From: Methylophilaceae bacterium
Lineage (GTDB): Bacteria; Pseudomonadota; Gammaproteobacteria; Burkholderiales; Methylophilaceae
Reading direction: 5' to 3'
Length of the DNA stretch: 64,000 nt
Assembly: GCA_028355955.1 (NCBI GenBank)
Contig: JAOMTQ010000005.1
Location: 1-64,000, forward strand
Shown here: positions 9,268-20,665 of the stretch, piece after piece
Numbering within the stretch: position 1 is the first letter of the stretch
How the letters are laid out: each line of letters opens with the position of its first letter
The notes under the pieces: generated by a model
Seen by the model: only the letters and a program-made list of their open reading frames with translations
Told to the model about the DNA's origin: nothing
Database searches by the model: none
Program-made: the position numbers and the translations under genes

Positions 9268-10008
9268 ATGAGCTTTAATGTCGTTATACCTGCAAGACTT
9301 GACAGTTCGCGTTTAGAAGAAAAGGTATTGATTGAGATTAATGGAATTCCCATGGTAATTCATGTTGCGCAAAGAGCAAGTTTGTCTGGTGCTAAAAATG
9401 TTGTAATTGCAACGGATGATAAAAAAATAGCAGAAGTCGCAAGACATTATAATTTTAAATCAGTCATGACTAACAAAAATCATCTTTCTGGAACTGATAG
9501 ATGTTTAGAGGCTTCTGAGATTATAAAATGGGATGGTCAAGATATTATTGTTAATGTTCAAGCAGACGAACCATTAATTGATCCTGCGCTTATCGATCTT
9601 CTTGCTAAAAATATTATTGATGATCAGTCGGAATATGTAACTGCATGTAGTGAATTTAAATCATACAAAGAATTTGTAAATCCAAATAATGTAAAGGTTA
9701 TTTTGGATAATTTTTCAAATGCGCTTTATTTTAGTAGAAGTCCCATTCCATATTCATCATCTACAAATTTATCTGATAATAATTATGCATATCATCATTT
9801 GGGCATCTACGCGTATAGATTAAATGCACTGAAGAAATTTTGTAGTTTTTCTATTTCCAATCTTGAAAGAATTGAAAAGCTTGAGCAATTACGTGCATTA
9901 TCAAACAATTTAAGATTAAGAGTAGTACTTTATGATGGAAAGCCAATAATAGGCGTGGACACTCTTGAAGATCTTAATTTAGTTAAAGCAATGATATCTA
10001 AACAGTGA
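9268..10008 (+). CDS. kdsB: 3-deoxy-manno-octulosonate cytidylyltransferase
   Basis: Activates Kdo as CMP-Kdo for lipid A inner-core synthesis. It has 246 aa with the nucleotidyltransferase N-terminus VVIPARLDSSRLEEKVL, NVQADEPLI near 93-101 (metal-binding aspartate), and HHLGIYAYR near 174-182. It ends the rightward lolC-kdsB block. It faces leftward glnB across a 5-bp gap with no visible terminator hairpin. Confidence 0.96.
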   Translation: MSFNVVIPARLDSSRLEEKVLIEINGIPMVIHVAQRASLSGAKNVVIATDDKKIAEVARHYNFKSVMTNKNHLSGTDRCLEASEIIKWDGQDIIVNVQADEPLIDPALIDLLAKNIIDDQSEYVTACSEFKSYKEFVNPNNVKVILDNFSNALYFSRSPIPYSSSTNLSDNNYAYHHLGIYAYRLNALKKFCSFSISNLERIEKLEQLRALSNNLRLRVVLYDGKPIIGVDTLEDLNLVKAMISKQ

Positions 10009-10013
10009 TTTTA

Positions 10014-12048
<2,035 letters not shown>

Positions 12049-12051
12049 GAT

Positions 12052-12993
12052 TTAGTATTCACCACCCGCCGATCTAATTAAATCTACCATGGCTTTGTTT
12101 TTTGTTTTTAATGCATACACTAGAGGCGAAAGTCCATATTGATCTGAAACATTTATATCTACACCTTTTTCAATCAAAAATTTTACTATATCAACAGATT
12201 CGTTCTCAACTGCATATTGAATAAGCGGAGTACCATCATCATCTTTATGGTTAATGTTAGCTTTATGCTCAACTAAAAGCTTAATAATTTCAATATAATC
12301 TTTTTTTACTGCCCACATTAATGGGGTCCATTCAAATTTATCAAGAGAGTCGACTTCTGGTTGATGAACTAATAAAAATTCAGTAGCTTTAATCCGGTCT
12401 TTATTTACACAATATACTAATGCCGATTTACCAAATTTATCTTTAAGGTTAAGTAGGGCTCCATTCTTTATTAATATTTTTATAGTTGGTACATTGCCAC
12501 TGTTACAGGCAAGCATAAGAACTGTAGCAGAAGATGAGTTTCTTGTATTTGGGTTAACCCCTTTTTTAATAAGTAAATCAAGTGTTTGATAATTTCCTGA
12601 AGTTGCTGCTAACCCAAAGGCAGTCCAACCATCTGCATCGGTTATTTTTAAATCAGCATTATTATTTATTAGAACCTCAACCACATCACTATAGTTTTTT
12701 TTAGATGCATACATAAGTGCAGTCCAGCCATCTATTTCTTGTTTGTTTACTTCAGCACCTTTAGATATGAGGTATCTTGCCACTTCTACTTGATTTTTTC
12801 TTGATGCATACATAAGAGCTGTAACATTATCTCCATCTTCAGTATTAGGGTTACCTCCGCTTTCAATAATTGCTTTAACAGACTCTAAATCTCCCTTGGA
12901 TGAAGCAGTTAAAAGATATGGAATATCCTCTGACTTAATTGAAAAAGAAAATAAAATACAAATATACAATAAAATATTTATGAAAATTCTCAT
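12052..12993 (-). CDS. Exported ankyrin-repeat protein
   Basis: A 313 aa protein with an N-terminal signal peptide (hydrophobic residues 5-18, likely cleavage after IKS near 20) followed by about eight ankyrin repeats to the end, with repeat cores such as GWTALMYASKKN, GWTAFGLAATSGN and EWTPLMWAVKKD. Expected in the periplasm as a protein-binding scaffold; no catalytic domain is visible. It starts at the last base of sucD, so it is co-transcribed with sucCD. Function unknown. A second, unrelated-length ankyrin protein lies on the other side of sucCD. Confidence 0.85.
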   Translation of the reverse strand: MRIFINILLYICILFSFSIKSEDIPYLLTASSKGDLESVKAIIESGGNPNTEDGDNVTALMYASRKNQVEVARYLISKGAEVNKQEIDGWTALMYASKKNYSDVVEVLINNNADLKITDADGWTAFGLAATSGNYQTLDLLIKKGVNPNTRNSSSATVLMLACNSGNVPTIKILIKNGALLNLKDKFGKSALVYCVNKDRIKATEFLLVHQPEVDSLDKFEWTPLMWAVKKDYIEIIKLLVEHKANINHKDDDGTPLIQYAVENESVDIVKFLIEKGVDINVSDQYGLSPLVYALKTKNKAMVDLIRSAGGEY

Positions 12994-13868
12994 TAATATT
13001 TACCGATTGCAGCCTTCATTGTTTCACCCATTTCAGCTGGTGAATGTGCAATTAAAACTCCAGCTTCCTCTAAAGCATTTATTTTACTTATTGCTGTTCC
13101 AGAATTACCAGAAATAATTGCACCCGCATGTCCCATTCTTTTTCCAGCTGGTGCAGTGACACCTGCTATGTGTGCAACGACAGGTTTTTTAATCCTACTT
13201 TTAATATATTCTGCAGCTAATTCCTCGTCAGTGCCACCAATTTCTCCAACAAGAATAATACCTTCTGTCTCAGGATCCTCTTCAAACATTGACAAACATT
13301 CTATAAAGTTAATACCTTTGATTGGATCTCCACCAATTCCAACACATGTCGATTGTCCATATCCTATTGATGTTGTTTGATGAACAGCTTCATAGGTAAG
13401 TGTTCCTGATTTAGAAATAATACCAATTTTGCCTCGTTTATGAATATTTGCAGGCATAATTCCAATTTTGCATTCATCTGGCGTAATAATCCCAGGACAA
13501 TTTGGACCAATTAATATAGATTTATTTTCCTTAATTATTTTTTTCACTTCCAACATTTCCAGTATTGGAATACCTTCAGTGATACAAACAATTATTTTTA
13601 TTCCTGCATTGCTCGCTTCTAAGATTGAACTTGCAGCAAATTTGGGTGGTACATATATTACTGTTGCATTCGCATCTGTTTCTTTTTTTGCTTCTTTTAC
13701 TTCGTTGAAAACTGGAAGGCCTAGATGAATTTGTCCGCCTTTTCCTGGCGTAACTCCTCCAACAAGATTTGTACCATATTCGATTGATTGCTCACTATGA
13801 AAGGTTCCTTGCCTACCTGTAAAGCCTTGGCAAATAACTTTCGTATTTTTATTTATTAAGATTGACAA
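12993..13868 (-). CDS. sucD: Succinyl-CoA ligase, alpha subunit
   Basis: With SucC it interconverts succinyl-CoA and succinate with ADP/GDP phosphorylation. It has 291 aa with a Rossmann CoA-binding N-terminus ([14 protein letters not shown]), [10 protein letters not shown] near 121-130, and the phosphorylated active-site histidine in [10 protein letters not shown] (about His247). The start is TTG, 1 nt after the sucC stop, so translation is coupled. Confidence 0.97.
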   Translation of the reverse strand: MSILINKNTKVICQGFTGRQGTFHSEQSIEYGTNLVGGVTPGKGGQIHLGLPVFNEVKEAKKETDANATVIYVPPKFAASSILEASNAGIKIIVCITEGIPILEMLEVKKIIKENKSILIGPNCPGIITPDECKIGIMPANIHKRGKIGIISKSGTLTYEAVHQTTSIGYGQSTCVGIGGDPIKGINFIECLSMFEEDPETEGIILVGEIGGTDEELAAEYIKSRIKKPVVAHIAGVTAPAGKRMGHAGAIISGNSGTAISKINALEEAGVLIAHSPAEMGETMKAAIGKY

Positions 13869-13869
13869 A

Positions 13870-15033
13870 TTAGGCCTTTGAAAAAATTACTGCTTGTTTA
13901 GCCGCGTCATCTAAGCTATCTGCAGAGGTAATATTGAGTTTACTATCGTCTAAGATTTTTTTACCTATTTCAACATTAGTTCCTTCAAGTCTAACAACAA
14001 TAGGAATTTTAATACCAACATCTTTTACTGCAGAAACAATTCCTTCCGCGATAACATCACATCTCATAATGCCACCAAATATGTTTACTAAAACTACCCG
14101 AACATTTTTATCAGATAAAAGTATCTTAAAAGCTTTGCTGACAGTTTCAGCAGATGCTCCGCCACCAACATCAAGAAAATTTGCAGGAAGCCCACCTGAA
14201 TGTTTAATTAAATCCATTGTTGCCATTGCAAGTCCTGCTCCGTTGACCATGCAACCAATAGTACCCTCTAAAGCGATATAATTTAATCCAGCCTTATGAG
14301 CTTCTGCTTCTTTTTCGTCTACTTGAGACCAATCAAAGCTCTCCCTGAGATTCTCATGTTTAAAAAGAGCATTATCATCTAGAGAAATTTTACAATCTAA
14401 AGCTACAACCTTATGATCTTTAGTTACTATTAGTGGATTAATTTCAACAAGAGCTAAATCTTTTTCTAAAAAAAGTTTAAAAAGATTAATTACAAAGTTA
14501 TGAAATTCATGATTAGCTTGTGAAGGAATCATTAGTTTTTTGGATAGGCTACTAATCTGTTCTTCTGTTGGAATTTCCTTAATATTTATAAATTCTTTAA
14601 AAATTAAACTCTCATTTTTATTGGCTGTTTCTTCAATTTCCGTCCCTCCCTGAGTTGAGCAAAGAATGATAATCGACTCAGATTGCCTATCAATAAGAAT
14701 AGAAAAATATAGCTCTTTTTGAATTGAGATTTTTTCTTCAATTAGTATCTCGTTGACGGGTTGGCCGTGAGGTAAATTTTGGTAAGTTACAAGTCTTGAA
14801 CCAAGTTGATTAGACATAAAACTTTCAGCATCTCTTAGGTCACTAATTAACTCAACCCCCCCTGACTTACCTCTTCCTCCAGCATGTATTTGCGACTTAA
14901 AAACAAATGTTTTATTTTTTTCTAAAAGTAATCTTATGTCATTTGGTATTTTTGAGTTTACAACATGACCGTTAGGAACATCGATTTGATACGATTTTAG
15001 TAACTTTTTTGATTGGTATTCGTGTAGGTTCAT
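13870..15033 (-). CDS. sucC: Succinyl-CoA ligase, beta subunit
   Basis: ADP-forming beta chain with an ATP-grasp domain. The 387 aa length is normal. [12 protein letters not shown] opens it, [12 protein letters not shown] (about 48-59) is the nucleotide-binding loop, and [14 protein letters not shown] and [14 protein letters not shown] form the CoA-ligase domain. First gene of sucC-sucD-ankyrin. The 2-oxoglutarate dehydrogenase genes often found beside it are not here, so its flux direction in this organism is open. Confidence 0.97.
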   Translation of the reverse strand: MNLHEYQSKKLLKSYQIDVPNGHVVNSKIPNDIRLLLEKNKTFVFKSQIHAGGRGKSGGVELISDLRDAESFMSNQLGSRLVTYQNLPHGQPVNEILIEEKISIQKELYFSILIDRQSESIIILCSTQGGTEIEETANKNESLIFKEFINIKEIPTEEQISSLSKKLMIPSQANHEFHNFVINLFKLFLEKDLALVEINPLIVTKDHKVVALDCKISLDDNALFKHENLRESFDWSQVDEKEAEAHKAGLNYIALEGTIGCMVNGAGLAMATMDLIKHSGGLPANFLDVGGGASAETVSKAFKILLSDKNVRVVLVNIFGGIMRCDVIAEGIVSAVKDVGIKIPIVVRLEGTNVEIGKKILDDSKLNITSADSLDDAAKQAVIFSKA

Positions 15034-15087
15034 TAGTCAGAAATCGTAGAAAGTTACATGATATCAGAACCTTATTGGCTTGTAGAC

Positions 15088-15120
15088 AAAAAAATAGCGT
15101 AGTTGACTACGCTATTTTAT
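15088..15120 (-). terminator. Rho-independent terminator after the second ankyrin gene
   Basis: A perfect 13-bp stem AAAATAGCGTAGT/ACTACGCTATTTT with a 2-nt nominal loop (15091-15118) is followed on the minus strand by a run of T. It lies just beyond the stop of the 163-aa ankyrin gene and separates the purL-ankyrin transcript from sucCD. The plus-strand reading is less T-rich. Confidence 0.85.
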
Positions 15121-15136
15121 TTTGAAAAAATTTATT

Positions 15137-15628
15137 TCAGAAGCATACATCTTCTATTGGATTACATCCGTCATCTTTAACACCAAGGGATAATAAATAT
15201 TCAGCCATTTCATCATTCCCTTGATCTCTCATAGCGAATATAAGCGAAACATCACCCTTAAGTTTCTTTTGCATATCAATTCCATTTTTAGATAAAAATA
15301 ACACCATCTGTTGATTGTTGTTAAAAGCAGCATGTATTAGTGCATTCCAACGTGTTACTGGGTGGACATAATTAATATCAGCACCTTTCTTGACAAGGTA
15401 TTCTAAAACTTCTTGTTGATTTTTTGCGGCTGCCATTAAGAGAGGGGTCCAGGCAAAATAAGAATCTTCAAGATTTACGTTCATTGTTTCTACGTACATT
15501 TTAACCGTTTTAATATCTCCAACATTAACAGCCCCAGTAAATTCCATTTCTTGATCGTCGTTTAAAGCAAATGTAAATGATGAGAACAGTAATGTAAGTA
15601 AAGCGATTAAAGATTTTATTGATTTCAT
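15137..15628 (-). CDS. Small exported ankyrin-repeat protein
   Basis: A 163 aa protein with a signal peptide (MKSIKSLIALLTLLFSSFTFA, cleavage after FA near 21, given here as two parts MKSIKS and LIALLTLLFS) and three to four ankyrin repeats, for example AWTPLLMAAAKNQQ and RWNALIHAAFNNNQ. The C-terminal tail has two cysteines (DDGC and EDVCF) that could form a disulfide in the periplasm. I chose the ATG at 15628 because AGGAA precedes it by about 6 nt and it gives a proper signal sequence; an upstream in-frame start would overlap purL. It lies just downstream of purL. Function unknown. Confidence 0.83.
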   Translation of the reverse strand: MKSIKSLIALLTLLFSSFTFALNDDQEMEFTGAVNVGDIKTVKMYVETMNVNLEDSYFAWTPLLMAAAKNQQEVLEYLVKKGADINYVHPVTRWNALIHAAFNNNQQMVLFLSKNGIDMQKKLKGDVSLIFAMRDQGNDEMAEYLLSLGVKDDGCNPIEDVCF

Positions 15629-15647
15629 AATTAATTCCTGTCTATTT

Positions 15648-18600
15648 TTAATTAAAATATTTATTAGCGTTGGCGAACATTCTATACCAAGGGCCAAATT
15701 CTTCCCAATTTTTTGGCCGCCATGAATTCTGATCGGCTCTAAAATTTCTTTCAGGGTGTGGCATCATTATAGTAAATCTACCATTATCACTGCTCATACC
15801 TGTTATAGATTCAATACTACCATTAGGATTATTTGGGTATGATAAAGTTCCATTTTTGTCATCAAATTTTAAGGTAATTTGTTCATTTTTTAACATTTCA
15901 ATTAAGTTATTATCATCAGAAAAACTAGCCCTTCCTTCTCCATGCGAAACAACTACTGGGACAATACTACCCTCCATTCCATCAAAAAATAGAGAGTTAT
16001 TTTTTTTAACTTCAACAGATAAAAACCTTGCTTCAAATTGTTCAGATTCATTTTTTATGAATGTTGGCCATAAGTCAGCACCTGGAATAATTTTTTTAAT
16101 GTGGCTCATCATTTGGCAACCGTTACATACACCTAGGGCAATTGTATTATTTCTTTCAAAAAACTGTATAAATAAATCACGAACTTTCTCATTAAAAAGT
16201 ATAGAGTTTGCCCAACCTCTGCCAGCCCCTAAAACATCTCCATATGAAAAGCCTCCACATGCTGCCAATCCTTGAAAATCACGTAAATTTTTAACCCCAT
16301 TACTTAATTCAGCCATATGAACGTCAAAAGCATTAAAGCCAGCGTAATTAAAAGCAGCAGCCATTTCACTTTGTCCATTAATCCCTTGCTCTCTTAAGAT
16401 AGCTATCTTTGGTTTTGTTTTTTTTATATTAACTGATTTTGGGATATCAAAATTAATCTTTGGTTGTATGCCTTCGTAGGAGTCATCAAGAATTAAATCA
16501 AACTCCTCCTTAGCAGTTTTTGGGTTGTCGCGAATAGATTGTATTTTATAGCTTGTTTCTGCCCAATCCTGTTGTAATTTCCCTCGCGAGCTTTCCACAA
16601 TCAAATTTGATTCATTATAAATTTTAATAGATTGATTATTATTGGGAGCTCCAATAATTTGGGCTCTTAAGTCTAATTCATTATTAAAATATTTTAAAAT
16701 TTCAATTACATCATCATTTAAGATCTGTATAACCGCGCCTAATTCTTCATTAAATAAAAATTTAAAAATTTCATCTTTAACTTTTAAATTTAAATCGATA
16801 CCACAGTGACCAGCAAAAGCCATCTCAAGGATTGTTGTAATGAGACCTCCATCGGAGCGGTCATGATAGGCAAGAATTTTATTTTTCTTATTTAAATTTT
16901 GGATACCAATGAAGAAATTTTTAATTAAACTTGGATCATCTAGGTCAGGTGTAACTCCGCCACTAATATTATTTGTACTATTGAAGCAAGACCCACCCAT
17001 CCTATTTTTGCTATTCCCAAGGTCGATCAAGATCAAAGAACTTGTTTTTTCAAGATTGAGTTGCGGTGTAAGTGTTTTGTTTACATCATAAGTTTCACTA
17101 AAAGCTGAAACTATTAGTGATAGAGGTGATGTAACTGTTTTTAAATCATTGTCATTCCATGAAGTTTGCATAGACATAGAGTCCTTACCAACTGGAATGC
17201 TTATGCCTAATTTAGGACATAACTCCATACCAACTGCTTTGACAGCTTCAAATAACTCGTAATCACGATCATTTTCACCTGAGGCTGCCATCCAATTGGC
17301 TGATAGCTTAATTAAGTTTATATTTTTAATCGCACTGGCTGCAATATTTGTAATTGCTTCTGCTACAGACATTCTGGCGGACGCCGCTGCATTGGTAATA
17401 GCGATAGGAGCTTTTTCTCCAATTGCCATTGCCTCACCCGATATCGAATTAAACGTACTTTTTGTAACCCCAACATCAGATACTGGGACTTGCCAAGGAC
17501 CTACCATCTGATCCCTTGCAACTAAGCCCGTTACAGAGCGATCGGCAATAGTAATAAGAAAGTTCTTGCTTGCGACACTTGGGAAATGTAGAACCCTAGA
17601 AATGGACTCAAGTAGATTATTTTCATCAATTTCATGTTCAATATTTTGTTCTAAAGTTGGTTTTATGACATTTTTTTTAAGCTTAGGGGGATTTCCGAGT
17701 AATACATCAAGATTCATATTAACTACATCTTCATTAAGAAGACTATCTTTAACTATAAGGTTTTTTTGATTTTTTGCTTCTCCTATTATTGCAAAAGGGC
17801 ATCTTTCTCTAGAGCATATTGATGAGAACATTTCAAGACTTGATTTTTCAATAGCTAGTACATATCTTTCTTGTGCCTCATTTGACCAAATTTCTTTTGG
17901 AGACATCGCTAACTCTTCATTATGAATATTACGAATATCCATTATTGCACCAATGCCTCCGTCGTGAATTAGCTCAGGAAAGGCATTTGATAAACCGCCA
18001 GCACCTACATCATGAATACTTAAAATAGGGTTTTCTGAGTCCATTTGCCAGCATGTATCAATAACTTCTTGGGCTCTTCTTTGTAATTCAGGATTACCTC
18101 TTTGAACTGAGGCAAAGTCAAGACTTTCTTGATTTGTTCCAGTATTCATACTTGAGGCTGCTCCTCCACCTAAACCTATAAGCATTGCTGGGCCACCAAG
18201 CTGTATAAGGAGATTTCCATCTGCAATGGATTTCTTCTTTGTATGGTTATCACTTATGCTTCCTACCCCTCCAGCAAGCATTATAGGTTTGTGGTAACCA
18301 ATATTTTTACCATTGTGTTGTGTTTCAAGTGAACGAAAATAACCTAAAATATTAGGCCGCCCAAATTCATTGTTATAAGATGCTGCTCCAATCGGGCCAT
18401 CTATCATAACCTTTAATGATGTGGCAATTCTCTCAGGAAAACCGATATTATTTTTTTCCCAAGGCTGCTTAAAATTTGGAATATCTAAATTTGATACTGA
18501 GAAACCAGATAAACCTGCTTTTGGTTTTGATCCTCTTCCAGTTGCACCTTCATCTCTAATTTCTCCTCCAGCTCCAGTTGCAGCTCCTGCAAAAGGGGAG

Positions 18601-19514
18601 ATTGCAGTTGGGTGATTATGTGTTTCTACTTTTATAATATAGTGAGTTAATTTTAAATTTTCTTGGAATAATCCACTTTTATTTGGATAAAACCTATTAA
18701 TTTTAGATCCTTCTATTACCGACGAATTATCAGAATAAGCTACTATTGTTTTTTGAGGAGATGCTTTATGAGTATTTCTAATCATTCCAAATAATGAATT
18801 TTCTTGAGTCTTGCCTTCAATAGTCCATGAGGCATTAAAAATCTTATGCCTGCAATGTTCAGAGTTTGCTTGAGAAAACATCATTAATTCAGCATCAGTT
18901 GGGTTGGAATTTAATTTAGTGTAATAATCTGATAGGTATAATATTTCTTCATCAGAAAGTGCAAGCCCATTTTTCTTAGTGTAGTCCTCTATTGCCTTTT
19001 TTCCATTGTTTAAAAAATCTATATATTCTATTTTTTTTTGTTTTGGATTAGAAAATAACTGAAATGAGGATTTTTCATCAAGAAAAACAGATTCTGTCAT
19101 TTGGTCAGATATAATCCTTCCAATTAAAATCATTTCTTTTTTTGAAATCACATTATCAGTTTGTAAAAAAACCTTGGATAATCGTTCTATCTTATTAATG
19201 TTAACTCCACAGTGAACTAAAATATCTTTAGCTCGTGAGCTCCATGGTGAAATTGTACCTATCCGGGGTCCAATAAATAATACGTTATTGAATTTTTTTG
19301 GAATATTAGTCTTCTCACCATAATCTAAAATCTGTTTAAGATTATTTAATTCAACACTATTTAAATTTTCTTTACTTTCAAAAATATGAAGATAAGTTGA
19401 TGCTAGACCAATAACTGATGGGTATTTTGCTTGGATAACTCTTAGGAGATTTTGCGCTCTGAAATTTGAATATATTTTATTGCCAATAAGAGAAGATATT
19501 ATTTTTTTTTGCAT
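15648..19514 (-). CDS. purL: Phosphoribosylformylglycinamidine synthase, large single-chain form
   Basis: Converts FGAR to FGAM in purine synthesis using glutamine. The 1288 aa length is that of the fused PurL of beta- and gammaproteobacteria. An N-terminal PurS-like region is followed by the synthetase core (RDEGATGRGSKPKAGLSGF near 303; GLGGGAASSMNTG near 445; a second half-repeat near 650-950) and a C-terminal class I glutaminase with the nucleophile in GVCNGCQMMSH near 1130 and PHPERNFRA near 1262. It has its own promoter and is followed by the small ankyrin gene. Confidence 0.97.
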   Translation of the reverse strand: MQKKIISSLIGNKIYSNFRAQNLLRVIQAKYPSVIGLASTYLHIFESKENLNSVELNNLKQILDYGEKTNIPKKFNNVLFIGPRIGTISPWSSRAKDILVHCGVNINKIERLSKVFLQTDNVISKKEMILIGRIISDQMTESVFLDEKSSFQLFSNPKQKKIEYIDFLNNGKKAIEDYTKKNGLALSDEEILYLSDYYTKLNSNPTDAELMMFSQANSEHCRHKIFNASWTIEGKTQENSLFGMIRNTHKASPQKTIVAYSDNSSVIEGSKINRFYPNKSGLFQENLKLTHYIIKVETHNHPTAISPFAGAATGAGGEIRDEGATGRGSKPKAGLSGFSVSNLDIPNFKQPWEKNNIGFPERIATSLKVMIDGPIGAASYNNEFGRPNILGYFRSLETQHNGKNIGYHKPIMLAGGVGSISDNHTKKKSIADGNLLIQLGGPAMLIGLGGGAASSMNTGTNQESLDFASVQRGNPELQRRAQEVIDTCWQMDSENPILSIHDVGAGGLSNAFPELIHDGGIGAIMDIRNIHNEELAMSPKEIWSNEAQERYVLAIEKSSLEMFSSICSRERCPFAIIGEAKNQKNLIVKDSLLNEDVVNMNLDVLLGNPPKLKKNVIKPTLEQNIEHEIDENNLLESISRVLHFPSVASKNFLITIADRSVTGLVARDQMVGPWQVPVSDVGVTKSTFNSISGEAMAIGEKAPIAITNAAASARMSVAEAITNIAASAIKNINLIKLSANWMAASGENDRDYELFEAVKAVGMELCPKLGISIPVGKDSMSMQTSWNDNDLKTVTSPLSLIVSAFSETYDVNKTLTPQLNLEKTSSLILIDLGNSKNRMGGSCFNSTNNISGGVTPDLDDPSLIKNFFIGIQNLNKKNKILAYHDRSDGGLITTILEMAFAGHCGIDLNLKVKDEIFKFLFNEELGAVIQILNDDVIEILKYFNNELDLRAQIIGAPNNNQSIKIYNESNLIVESSRGKLQQDWAETSYKIQSIRDNPKTAKEEFDLILDDSYEGIQPKINFDIPKSVNIKKTKPKIAILREQGINGQSEMAAAFNYAGFNAFDVHMAELSNGVKNLRDFQGLAACGGFSYGDVLGAGRGWANSILFNEKVRDLFIQFFERNNTIALGVCNGCQMMSHIKKIIPGADLWPTFIKNESEQFEARFLSVEVKKNNSLFFDGMEGSIVPVVVSHGEGRASFSDDNNLIEMLKNEQITLKFDDKNGTLSYPNNPNGSIESITGMSSDNGRFTIMMPHPERNFRADQNSWRPKNWEEFGPWYRMFANANKYFN

Positions 19515-19548
19515 TTCAATATATATTTAGTTCTAAAAGGAGAGTGTA

Positions 19549-19578
19549 TTTATAGTAATTTTAACAGTGTTTTCTCAA
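19549..19578 (-). promoter_or_regulatory. Likely purL promoter
   Basis: On the minus strand TTGAGA (19578-19573) and TATAAA (19554-19549) are separated by 18 bp and sit about 35 bp before the purL ATG. No PurR-like palindrome is seen. The rest of 19515-19753, apart from the iron-permease promoter, shows no gene. Confidence 0.45.
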
Positions 19579-19679
19579 AATCTACTAAGCTTTTGCTCAG
19601 TGCTGACTTTACTAAATGAATTTTTTTTAAACCAATGAAGATTTATGAAGTCATTAAGTTAGTATTTAGCTATTGATGG

Positions 19680-19708
19680 TTGTAATAAGAATTATTCTCA
19701 TTTAGAAT
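19680..19708 (+). promoter_or_regulatory. Iron-permease promoter with embedded Fur-box-like operator
   Basis: TTGTAA (19680-19685) and TAGAAT (19703-19708) are separated by 17 bp. Between and partly over them lies a 9-1-9 inverted repeat, AATAAGAAT-T-ATTCTCATT (19684-19702), with 8 of 9 positions complementary. This is close to the AATGAGAATTATTCTCATT form of Fur boxes in beta- and gammaproteobacteria. Fur bound here would block RNA polymerase, so the gene should be induced by iron shortage. It also shows that an in-frame ATG at 19709 lies at or before the transcription start and is not the true start. Confidence 0.65.
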
Positions 19709-19753
19709 ATGCCAAAATGTTTATTAACCTTATTAAAAAAAAATTATTCAAAT

Positions 19754-20653
19754 ATGAATGAGTTCATTATTACTTTCAGAGAGTGCCTTGAAGCATCTTT
19801 AATAGTTGGGATAATTTATACACTATTAGAAAAAAATAATTTAAAAAGAGAGTTACAACAACTCTGGCTAGCTGTTTTTGCTGCAATCATTGCTAGTGGT
19901 ATTGTTGCCGTTTGTATAAATTACGCAAAAGAGTCAATAGGTAACGTCGCTATTCAATCTCTCTTCGAGGGTCTAAGTATGTTCGTAACCGCGATACTAC
20001 TATGGTACGTAATATTTTGGCTATCTAAATATGTAAGTGAAAAGTCTGCAATGGAAGATAAAACTAGAAAAGCAGTTGAAACAGCTGGATGGGGAATATT
20101 TTTAGTTGTATTTTTTGCAATTTTACGAGAAGGATTTGAAACAGCACTATTCTTAATGGGAAGCTTCAATATGTCTGGTAATTTTTCTTACTTAGGTTTT
20201 TTTGCAGGGATGATAAGTGCGATACTGCTTGGTTACGGAATAGTAGTTCAAGGTAGAAAAATAAACCTGCGAGCATTCTTTAGAGGTACTACTCTTATGT
20301 TAGTAATTTTTGCCTCAGGAATGGTTGCTTATGGAACCCATGAGATTGAAGAATTTATTGTTAAGGGAAATCATCTAGAAAGTATTGGAATCAAACAAAA
20401 AAGTGAAATTCCGAGAGCGTGGAATATTTTGGAACCCAAAGATGAAGTTGATAACACAATCTTTTATTCATACAATTTAAAGGGCAAAAATAAATATACT
20501 CATTTACTTCATGATAATGGGAGAGTTGGTAATTTCTTTAAAGGTTTTTTTGGTTACAATAGTAACCCTAACTGGCCCGAAGTAATATTATGGTTATTAT
20601 CTTTGCTATTTGGTATTGCAATGTGGAAAAGCTTCTACTTTAAAAAAAAATAA
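19754..20653 (+). CDS. High-affinity iron permease, FTR1/EfeU family
   Basis: Inner-membrane Fe permease. I start it at 19754 (299 aa, MNEFIITF), because the predicted transcription start is near 19715 and family proteins begin here. Both iron-binding REXXE motifs are present, RECLE at 9-13 and REGFE at about 124-128, within about seven membrane segments; the last is near the C-terminus. A periplasmic loop of about 80 residues precedes the last helix. It lies behind a Fur-box-like operator and 12 bp upstream of a lipoprotein likely to be its partner. No EfeB peroxidase or cupredoxin EfeO is adjacent. Confidence 0.92.
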   Translation: MNEFIITFRECLEASLIVGIIYTLLEKNNLKRELQQLWLAVFAAIIASGIVAVCINYAKESIGNVAIQSLFEGLSMFVTAILLWYVIFWLSKYVSEKSAMEDKTRKAVETAGWGIFLVVFFAILREGFETALFLMGSFNMSGNFSYLGFFAGMISAILLGYGIVVQGRKINLRAFFRGTTLMLVIFASGMVAYGTHEIEEFIVKGNHLESIGIKQKSEIPRAWNILEPKDEVDNTIFYSYNLKGKNKYTHLLHDNGRVGNFFKGFFGYNSNPNWPEVILWLLSLLFGIAMWKSFYFKKK

Positions 20654-20665
20654 TAACTAAAAATT

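Noticed and set aside
13934-14281. Long plus-strand open frame opposite sucC
   Set aside because: It lies wholly inside a well-conserved sucC on the other strand; similar antisense frames occur opposite purL, rib and sucD genes and have no family features.
15629-15697. In-frame start at 15697 for the small ankyrin gene
   Set aside because: It would overlap the end of purL and place a non-hydrophobic stretch before the signal peptide; the start at 15628 has AGGAA upstream.
19709-19753. ATG at 19709 as the start of the iron permease
   Set aside because: It falls at or before the predicted transcription start and adds 15 residues not seen in the family; ATG at 19754 starts at the conserved N-terminus.
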